Source of the DNA: Oscillospiraceae bacterium
GTDB taxonomy: Bacteria > Bacillota_A > Clostridia > Oscillospirales > Oscillospiraceae
Direction: 5' to 3'
DNA: 11,458 nt
NCBI GenBank assembly: GCA_017936985.1
Contig: JAGBEM010000231.1
Location: 1-11,458, forward strand
Shown one piece after another: positions 6,518-11,458 of this stretch. The position numbers and the translations under genes are program-made. The notes below the pieces were generated by a model. That model was not told where the DNA came from. It saw nothing but the letters and a program-made list of their open reading frames with translations, and did no database searches. Numbering within the stretch: position 1 is the stretch's first letter; each line of letters begins with the position of its first letter.

Positions 6518-8124
6518 TATTCGTTTCCTTTCTGCTGTGCCATCCATTCCAGATAGTCGTCGTAGGTGCCGTAGCGGTCTACGATGGTACCGTCGGGCTG
6601 GAATGCAATGACCCGGTTACAGGTGGAAGTCAGCATTTCGTGGTCGTGAGAAGCCAGCAGGACGACACCAGTAAAGGCCTCCAGACCCTTGTTTACTGCC
6701 TGAATGGATTCCATGTCCAGGTGGTTGGTGGGCTGGTCCAGCAGCACTACGTTAGCGCCGGAGAGCATCATCTTGGAAAGCATACAGCGCACCTTTTCAC
6801 CACCGGAGAGCACGTCCACGCTCTTGAACACATCTTCATTGCTAAAGAGCATCCGGCCCAGGAAGCCCCGCAGGTACACATCGTCCTTCTTGGCGCTGTA
6901 CTGACGCAGCCAGTCTACCAGCTCCATCTTGTTGCCGTCGAAATATTCGCTGTTATCCTTGGGCAGGTAGCTGCGCACGGTGGAAACGCCCCATTTGATG
7001 GAGCCTTCGTCCGGCTCCAGCTCGCCCATAAGCACCTTAAACAGAGCGGTCTGTGCCAACTCGTTTTCACCCACAAAAGCGATCTTGTCGGTGCGGTTGA
7101 CGGAGAAATAGACCTTATCCAGCAGCTTGACGCCGTCTACTGTGACGGACACATCCTTAACGGTCAGCACATCCTTACCCAGTTCTCGTTCGGGCATAAA
7201 GCCCACAAAGGGATAGCGCCGGGTGGAGCAGGGCATTTCTTCCACCGTCAGCTTGTCCAGGAGCTTGCGCCGGGCGGTAGCCTGCTTGGCCTTGGACTTG
7301 TTGGCGGAGAAGCGCTGGATGAACAGCTGCAGCTCTTCGATCTTTTCCTGGTTCTTCTTGTTCTTGTTGCGGATCATGGCCTGAACCATCTGAGAAGACT
7401 CGTACCAGAAGTCGTAGTTACCGACGTACATCTTGATCTTGCCGTAGTCAATATCCACAGTATGGGTGCAGACGGTATTCAGGAAGTGACGGTCGTGGGA
7501 AACGGCAATGACCATACCGGGGAAGTCCAGCAGGAAGTCTTCCAGCCAGTTGATGGCTTCGATGTCCAGGTTGTTGGTGGGCTCGTCCAGCATGATGATG
7601 TCGGGATTGCCGAACAGCGCCTGGGCAAGCAGGACTTTGACCTTCAGTCGGGGGTCGGTGTCGCCCATCATGTCATAGTGCAGTTCTGTGCCGATACCCA
7701 GACCTTGCAGTAGGCGCGACGCGTCGGACTCGGCTTCCCAGCCACCCAGCTCTGCAAATTCTGCTTCCAGATCGGCGGCACGGATGCCATCTTCGTCGGA
7801 GAAATCCGGCTTTTCGTAGATGGCGTCCTTTTCCTTCATCACATCGTAAAGATGCTGGTTGCCCATGATGACGGTGTCCATGATGGAATATTCGTCGTAG
7901 GCGTTCTGGTTCTGCTTCAGAACGGAAACGCGCTTGTCGGCTTCAATGGAAATGCTGCCTGTGGTAGAGTCCAGCTCGCCGGTGAGGATCCGCAGGAAGG
8001 TGGATTTGCCTGCACCGTTGGCACCGATAATGCCGTAGCAGTTGCCGGGGAGGAACTGCAGGTCCACGTGCTGGAACAGCCATTGACCGCCAAACTGCAT
8101 TCCGAGGTTACTGACAGTGATCAT
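6517..8124 (-). CDS. ABC-F family ATPase with one degenerate ATP site
   Basis: A 535-residue protein with two ATPase domains joined by a charged helical linker (about 240-300) and no membrane segments. This is the ABC-F layout; such proteins bind the ribosome near the E site and help translation or protect against antibiotics. Domain 1: Walker A GANGAGKS (34-41), Walker B IMLDEP with Glu181, and His210. Its signature region (153-163) reads MGDTDPRLKVK instead of LSGGE. Domain 2: signature LSGGEKVR (439-446) and His493 are intact, but Walker A reads GENELAQT (352-359) with Gln358 for the lysine, and Walker B reads LLDQP with Gln464 for the catalytic glutamate. It resembles the YbiT-like clostridial group, where domain 2 Walker A is already diverged. 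A housekeeping role is likelier than resistance, given its linkage to argS. AGGAG lies 6 bases before the ATG. Confidence 0.93.
   Translation of the reverse strand: MITVSNLGMQFGGQWLFQHVDLQFLPGNCYGIIGANGAGKSTFLRILTGELDSTTGSISIEADKRVSVLKQNQNAYDEYSIMDTVIMGNQHLYDVMKEKDAIYEKPDFSDEDGIRAADLEAEFAELGGWEAESDASRLLQGLGIGTELHYDMMGDTDPRLKVKVLLAQALFGNPDIIMLDEPTNNLDIEAINWLEDFLLDFPGMVIAVSHDRHFLNTVCTHTVDIDYGKIKMYVGNYDFWYESSQMVQAMIRNKNKKNQEKIEELQLFIQRFSANKSKAKQATARRKLLDKLTVEEMPCSTRRYPFVGFMPERELGKDVLTVKDVSVTVDGVKLLDKVYFSVNRTDKIAFVGENELAQTALFKVLMGELEPDEGSIKWGVSTVRSYLPKDNSEYFDGNKMELVDWLRQYSAKKDDVYLRGFLGRMLFSNEDVFKSVDVLSGGEKVRCMLSKMMLSGANVVLLDQPTNHLDMESIQAVNKGLEAFTGVVLLASHDHEMLTSTCNRVIAFQPDGTIVDRYGTYDDYLEWMAQQKGNE
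6527..6531 (-). promoter_or_regulatory. Ribosome binding site of argS inside the ABC-F gene
   Basis: AAAGG on the minus strand (within GAAAGGAAA), 9 bases before the argS ATG at 6517, lies inside the last codons of the ABC-F gene. It supports the shorter argS start and coupled translation. Confidence 0.65.
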
Positions 8125-8130
8125 TTTATA

Positions 8131-8137
8131 CTCCTTT
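8131..8137 (-). promoter_or_regulatory. Ribosome binding site of the ABC-F gene
   Basis: AAAGGAG on the minus strand, 6 bases before the ATG at 8124. Confidence 0.75.
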
Positions 8138-8163
8138 GCTTATGCACATAATATTTCATGATA

Positions 8164-8172
8164 ATTCTAACA
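8164..8172 (-). promoter_or_regulatory. Possible extended -10 promoter of the ABC-F/argS operon
   Basis: On the minus strand TGTTAGAAT gives a TAGAAT -10 box with the TGN extension. The best -35 at 17 bases is weak (TTTCTT, 8192-8187), so the extension would have to compensate. Transcription would begin near 8158. No better promoter is visible in the divergent gap. Confidence 0.5.
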
Positions 8173-8210
8173 CATAATTGTAAATAAAGAAAGAACTTTT
8201 TTCCAGGGGC

Positions 8211-8238
8211 TTGCATTTTTTAAAAACTGCGATATAAT
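8211..8238 (+). promoter_or_regulatory. Sigma-A promoter of htpG
   Basis: The -35 box TTGCAT (8211-8216) and perfect -10 TATAAT (8233-8238) are 16 bases apart. Transcription should start about 8245, inside the CIRCE element, so repressor binding would block initiation. Confidence 0.82.
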
Positions 8239-8239
8239 A

Positions 8240-8266
8240 TTAGCACTCACATATAAAGAGTGCTAA
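8240..8266 (+). promoter_or_regulatory. CIRCE operator (HrcA binding site)
   Basis: TTAGCACTC (8240-8248), a 9-base spacer, and GAGTGCTAA (8258-8266) match the CIRCE consensus at all 18 arm positions with the standard spacing. CIRCE is bound by HrcA, the heat-shock repressor that usually controls groESL and the dnaK operon. The site begins one base after the -10 box and covers the transcription start. It therefore places htpG under HrcA control and implies an hrcA gene elsewhere in the genome. The inverted repeat would also form a hairpin in the 5' end of the mRNA. Confidence 0.96.
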
Positions 8267-8283
8267 AACACAAAGGAGCGAAT

Positions 8284-8310
8284 ATGCACTATGGAAAAGA
8301 AACAGTTTAA
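8284..8310 (+). other. Out-of-frame 8-codon mini-ORF overlapping the htpG start
   Basis: The ribosome binding site AAAGGAG (8272-8278) is 5 bases from an ATG at 8284 but 12 bases from the htpG ATG at 8291. The first ATG opens the frame MHYGKETV and stops at TAA 8308-8310, overlapping the start of htpG in another frame. By spacing it is the better-placed start, so ribosomes may begin there at some rate. Whether it is translated is not shown by the sequence alone. Confidence 0.3.
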
Positions 8311-10168
8311 AGCGGAGTCTCAGCGACTGCTGGATCTGATGATCAACTCCATCTACACCCACCGGGAGATCTTCCTTCGGGAGATCATCTCCAACGCATC
8401 GGACGCCATCGACAAGCTGGCATACACGGCTCTGACAGATGACAAAGTAGGCTTAAACCGCAGTGATTTTGCCATTACCATTACCCGGGATGAAGAGAAC
8501 CGTATTCTTACGGTATCTGACAACGGTATCGGTATGTCTAAAGCGGAAATGGAGGAAAATCTGGGCACCATCGCCAAGTCCGGCTCTTTGGGCTTCAAGC
8601 AGGCTATGGAAAAGCAGGAGGACATCGACATTATCGGTCAGTTCGGCGTGGGCTTCTACTCTGCGTTTATGGTGGCATCTTCTATCACTGTTATCTCCAA
8701 AAAGTACGGTGAAGATACCGCATGGAAGTGGACTTCTGATGGCGTAGACGGCTACACCATCGAACCTGCTGAGAAAGACGCTGCCGGTACGGATGTGATC
8801 ATGACCGTCAAGGCAGATACCGAGGAGGAAAACTACTCTGAATACCTGCAGGAGTATACCATCCGCAATCTGATCCGCAAATATTCCGATTATATTCGTT
8901 ACCCCATCCGTATGGAGGTCAGCAAATCCCGGAAGAAAGAAGATTCTGATGAATACGAATCCTACACTGAGGAGCAGACCCTCAACTCCATGGTGCCCTT
9001 GTGGCAGCGGAGCAAGAAGGACGTGACGGAAGAGGAATACGACAGCTTCTATCGGGAGAAGTTCTTCGACTATGAAAAACCCGTAAGCACTGTGCACACC
9101 AGCGTGGAAGGTGCGGTATCTTTTAAGGCGTTGCTGTATATCCCCGGCAAAGCGCCGTTTGATTTCTATTCCAAGGATTTTAAGCGGGGCTTGCAGCTGT
9201 ACAGTGCCGGTGTGATGATCATGGAAAACTGTGAGGATCTGCTTCCGGAGCACTTCCGGTTCGTCCGGGGCGTGGTAGACAGCCAGGATCTGAGCCTGAA
9301 TATCAGCCGCGAGCTGCTGCAGCACAACCGCCAGTTGACAGTCATCGCCCGCTCCATTGAGAAAAAGATCAAGTCCGAGCTGACATCTATGATGGAAAAT
9401 GACCGGGAAAAGTACGAGAAGTTCTATGCCGCTTTCGGCCGTCAGCTAAAATACGGTGCGGTGGCGGATTACGGTATGCACAAGGAGGCCACCCAGGATC
9501 TGCTGCTGTTCTGGAGCAACAAACAGGGTAAGTTGATCTCCCTGAAGGAATATACAGAATCCATGGCAGATGGCCAGGAAAAGATCTACTATGCTCCCGG
9601 TGAGAATAAGGACCGCCTTGCCAAGCTGCCCCAGGTCCAGACTCTGCAAAGCAAGGGCTACGATGTACTGCTGTTTAACGATGAAGTGGATGAATTTATC
9701 CCTCAGACCCTGATGACCTATTCTGAAAAGAGCTTCTGCAATGTGACCACCGAGGATCTGCAGCTGCAGTCGGAAGAAGAGAAGAAGGCTTTGGAGGAAA
9801 AAACAGAGGAGCTGAAGGGCTTCCTGACCTTCATCAAGGACGCACTGAGCGATCAGGTCAAGGAAGTGAAGCTGTCCGCTGATCTGGGCAGCGCCCCGGT
9901 GTGCATCACTCCGGATTCCGGCATGAGCTTTGAGATGGAAAAGTATATGAAGCGCGTGAATCCGGAATTTGCCTTCTCCGTCGGCCGTATTCTGGAGCTG
10001 AATCCGGAACACAGCGCCGTCAAGGCAATGCTTGCCGCTGTGACGGAGGATCCCGTCAAGGCAAAGGATTATGCCCAGCTTCTGTGCTGCCAGGCTATGC
10101 TGATGGCAGAGCTTCCCCTGGAAGATCCCATTGCGTATACAGAACTTGTCTGCAAACTGATGCAGTAA
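8291..10168 (+). CDS. htpG: Molecular chaperone HtpG (Hsp90)
   Basis: Bacterial Hsp90, an ATP-driven dimeric chaperone of the cytoplasm. Its 625 residues match the usual length (E. coli about 624). The N-terminal GHKL ATPase domain (about 1-215) carries FLREIISNASDAIDKL with catalytic Glu31 and Mg-binding Asn35, DNGIGM with Asp78, and the GQFGVGFYSAF lid segment (117-127). The middle domain includes NISRELLQ with Arg340, the expected ATP-contacting arginine. The C-terminal dimerisation domain runs from about 510. There is no C-terminal MEEVD, as expected in bacteria. The start is at 8291 because no other start codon precedes it in frame. The ribosome binding site is rather far (12 bases) and an out-of-frame ATG intervenes. 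A CIRCE operator controls the promoter, predicting induction by heat or protein damage. Confidence 0.98.
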   Translation: MEKKQFKAESQRLLDLMINSIYTHREIFLREIISNASDAIDKLAYTALTDDKVGLNRSDFAITITRDEENRILTVSDNGIGMSKAEMEENLGTIAKSGSLGFKQAMEKQEDIDIIGQFGVGFYSAFMVASSITVISKKYGEDTAWKWTSDGVDGYTIEPAEKDAAGTDVIMTVKADTEEENYSEYLQEYTIRNLIRKYSDYIRYPIRMEVSKSRKKEDSDEYESYTEEQTLNSMVPLWQRSKKDVTEEEYDSFYREKFFDYEKPVSTVHTSVEGAVSFKALLYIPGKAPFDFYSKDFKRGLQLYSAGVMIMENCEDLLPEHFRFVRGVVDSQDLSLNISRELLQHNRQLTVIARSIEKKIKSELTSMMENDREKYEKFYAAFGRQLKYGAVADYGMHKEATQDLLLFWSNKQGKLISLKEYTESMADGQEKIYYAPGENKDRLAKLPQVQTLQSKGYDVLLFNDEVDEFIPQTLMTYSEKSFCNVTTEDLQLQSEEEKKALEEKTEELKGFLTFIKDALSDQVKEVKLSADLGSAPVCITPDSGMSFEMEKYMKRVNPEFAFSVGRILELNPEHSAVKAMLAAVTEDPVKAKDYAQLLCCQAMLMAELPLEDPIAYTELVCKLMQ

Positions 10169-10205
10169 AAATTACCGCCGCACCAAATCGGTGCGGCGGT
10201 GATTA
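10169..10205. terminator. Bidirectional terminator between htpG and the lipoprotein gene
   Basis: An 11-bp GC-rich stem (10174-10184 with 10190-10200) around a 5-base loop extends by up to four AT or GT pairs at its base. On the minus strand it is followed by AATTTTT, a good tract for ending the lipoprotein transcript. On the + strand the tract after the stem (TTATTTG) is weaker but plausible for htpG. Confidence 0.85.
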
Positions 10206-10213
10206 TTTGTCCG

Positions 10214-10777
10214 TTAGATCGGCAAGAAAATGACGATGATGGCAAGAAGAATACAGATCGCACCACTGATGCGTGTCCAAATCAAAGCGGCATCGGAAGG
10301 TTCTGCGTCCTTATAATACCACCCCCGGGATAAATACCATGCGGTGTGTGGGGAAACAAAATAGAAGATACCAACACCCGCAAGGATGAAAAGTAAAAAG
10401 ACTTTTTCGCCGGTGATTTGCAGGCCGGTTTCCTGTTCGTTCAGGAGAATATCGGCCAAAATATCGCACAAGATGTCCCCTGAGGCGAAAAGTGCGGGGC
10501 TGTAATTGCTGCTGTGGCTGCTGCTGCCCGTAAAACCGGATTGGGACAGCGTGTAACTGGAGCCGTTGGGATAGTTTACAGTGATGGAGTAGGAGGTTTT
10601 GTTTCCGGAGAAGGTATATTCGTAGAGAAAAGTTCCATCGGAAATCGTCTGCGCCTGGGTGTCGATTTCATAATCAACGCCGTGATATTGAATGAAATGC
10701 AGGGTGTTGGCGGCGGAACAGGCGCACAGAAGAATAGCCAACAGAAGGGCGAACATGACAAGCAATTGTTTTTTCAT
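10214..10777 (-). CDS. Putative membrane lipoprotein, DUF6199-like C-terminus
   Basis: A 187-residue protein. Residues 1-19 form a lipoprotein signal peptide with lipobox LCAC and Cys20 as the lipid site. Residues 25-80 contain Tyr/Thr/Ser-rich strands, probably a small beta domain outside the cell. A Ser-rich loop follows at about 82-93. The C-terminus has two hydrophobic segments, about 126-141 and 166-186. The segment between them (SPHTAWYLSRGWYYKDAEPSD) recalls the DUF6199 group of small clostridial membrane proteins; I make that assignment from memory and hold it loosely. Function unknown. AAGGAGG lies 5 bases before the ATG and overlaps the stop of the upstream FliB-like gene, so the two are one operon. 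The terminator follows closely. Confidence 0.8.
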   Translation of the reverse strand: MKKQLLVMFALLLAILLCACSAANTLHFIQYHGVDYEIDTQAQTISDGTFLYEYTFSGNKTSYSITVNYPNGSSYTLSQSGFTGSSSHSSNYSPALFASGDILCDILADILLNEQETGLQITGEKVFLLFILAGVGIFYFVSPHTAWYLSRGWYYKDAEPSDAALIWTRISGAICILLAIIVIFLPI

Positions 10778-10782
10778 GATAT

Positions 10783-10789
10783 CCTCCTT
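10783..10789 (-). promoter_or_regulatory. Ribosome binding site of the lipoprotein gene
   Basis: AAGGAGG on the minus strand, 5 bases before the ATG at 10777. It overlaps two bases of the upstream TAA stop (10790-10788), indicating cotranscription and probable coupling. Confidence 0.8.
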
Positions 10790-11458
10790 ATCTCAAAAGC
10801 AGTCCCAGAAGATTGGTGTCTGTAAAGGCTTCATAAGTGTATGCGGCATCCAGCAAAGAATCCACATTGTTTGCATCGTTTTCAATTTCCTTGGAATAAC
10901 GCTGTGCTGTGACCGTCAGATTGCCCCCGAGATTGCGGATCAGCAGGCAGGAGATCACCGCAAATTTGACCCGACAGACAAGATCATAATCCGAAACGGC
11001 CTGCAGCCAGTACCGCTCCACAAAGTACCGGGCCAGCTTACGGAATCCCTCCTGCCATAGCATAGGGGCTGCCGGTGATTTCAGCTGTTGGGCCCATTGG
11101 GGGGTCAGGATCTCCAGTTCCGTAAAGAAACGGATCAGTTCTGCGGCATCGCTTTCCGGGGCGATTTCTTTTGCGTGGTACAGGATCTCCCTGGGGGCAA
11201 AATCCGGCGCGTCCTCGCCGTCCAGCTCCGCCTGGGCCTGGTAGCCGTAGTAAAGCAGTAGTGCCAATGCTTCGTTGGGGGAGAACTTAGGGTCGTTCAA
11301 TAAAGAAAGGGCAATTTGCCGGGTGCGCAGCAGCACTTCCATGGCATCCGTATCATATTCCGGTGCTTCGCCACAGGGCTGGTAAGAAGCTACAGGCGGC
11401 AATGCTTCTGCGGATAGGATCAGCCGGGCGGCTTCCGGGCAGGAAAGCTCCAGTCCCA
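10788..11458 (-). CDS. fliB: FliB-like lysine N-methylase, N-terminus missing
   Basis: The minus-strand frame is open to the right edge, giving the last 222 residues of a protein that in this family is usually near 400. The TTG at 11402 is not a likely start. The upstream residues LELSCPEAARLIL are the segment that in FliB proteins follows the Cys-rich N-terminal part. The C-terminal stretch DLVCRVKFAVISCLLIRN, then RYSKEIEND, also fits the family as I remember it. FliB of Salmonella methylates lysines of flagellin. Many Clostridia carry homologues, some without flagella, so the target here is uncertain. No flagellar gene is in the window. The N-terminal cysteine cluster lies outside, so activity cannot be judged. 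It is cotranscribed with the downstream lipoprotein gene. Family assignment is moderately firm. Confidence 0.68.
   Translation of the reverse strand, partial: GLELSCPEAARLILSAEALPPVASYQPCGEAPEYDTDAMEVLLRTRQIALSLLNDPKFSPNEALALLLYYGYQAQAELDGEDAPDFAPREILYHAKEIAPESDAAELIRFFTELEILTPQWAQQLKSPAAPMLWQEGFRKLARYFVERYWLQAVSDYDLVCRVKFAVISCLLIRNLGGNLTVTAQRYSKEIENDANNVDSLLDAAYTYEAFTDTNLLGLLLR

Noticed and set aside
6518..6547. A longer argS start at the ATG at 6547
   Set aside because: The ten extra residues are not typical of ArgRS, and the ATG at 6517 has a proper ribosome binding site and the classic TAATG overlap.
5057..6556. A 499-codon open frame on the + strand opposite argS
   Set aside because: It is in exact codon register with argS on the other strand. 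Its openness only reflects the rarity of TTA, CTA and TCA codons in argS. The protein is low in recognisable motifs and has no ribosome binding site, while argS is unmistakable.
6517..6700. A T-box riboswitch before argS
   Set aside because: T-box leaders are common before aminoacyl-tRNA synthetase genes in this phylum, but argS starts directly on the stop of the ABC-F gene, leaving no leader region.
6640..7713. A 357-codon open frame on the + strand opposite the ABC-F gene
   Set aside because: It is a shadow of the ABC-F gene produced by codon bias and shows no motif of its own.
8453..9325. A 290-codon minus-strand frame opposite htpG
   Set aside because: It is antisense to a highly conserved Hsp90 coding region, with no ribosome binding site or recognisable protein features.
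11400..11402. TTG at 11402 as the start of the last gene
   Set aside because: Upstream in-frame residues reach the window edge and match the FliB family, so the gene continues beyond it.

Overview
The window looks like the chromosome of a Gram-positive anaerobe of the class Clostridia (Bacillota). The signs are consensus sigma-A promoters, strong AGGAGG-type ribosome binding sites, intrinsic terminators after most transcription units, two kinds of lipoprotein signal peptide, a perfect CIRCE (HrcA) operator, and a FliB-type lysine methylase like those common in gut Clostridia. I cannot name a genus. No mobile element, CRISPR array, tRNA or rRNA gene was found. Coding density is high and no gene-free stretch exceeds 300 bases.

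Layout. Bases 1-1221 hold two consecutive lipoprotein genes of unknown function on the + strand. The first is cut by the window edge. Both carry a similar low-complexity tether after the lipid anchor, and a hairpin terminator closes the unit. Bases 1223-2106 are a self-contained + strand unit: extended -10 promoter, PHP-family histidinol-phosphatase-like gene, long terminator. Bases 2245-2945 hold a minus-strand RluA-type pseudouridine synthase and, from a back-to-back promoter pair, the start of a + strand ABC exporter half-transporter (2974-4719). The exporter's terminator lies between it and the convergent argS.

Bases 4769-8124 form a minus-strand translation operon: an ABC-F ATPase gene followed by argS, joined by a 1-base stop/start overlap (TAATG). 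In the ABC-F protein, all the motifs that make up one of its two ATP sites are degenerate, while the other site is intact. Divergent from it, at 8291-10168, is htpG (Hsp90), with a perfect CIRCE operator directly after its -10 box. Beyond a bidirectional terminator, a minus-strand pair follows: a FliB-like gene cut by the right edge, and a lipoprotein with two C-terminal membrane segments.

The genes are mainly housekeeping: translation (argS, ABC-F, pseudouridine synthase), protein folding (htpG), export (ABC transporter) and envelope lipoproteins. I do not see a multi-gene system that looks new. The most informative observations are the one-sided ATP-site decay in the ABC-F protein, direct HrcA control of htpG together with an out-of-frame mini-ORF at its start, and the shared tether of the two leading lipoproteins.
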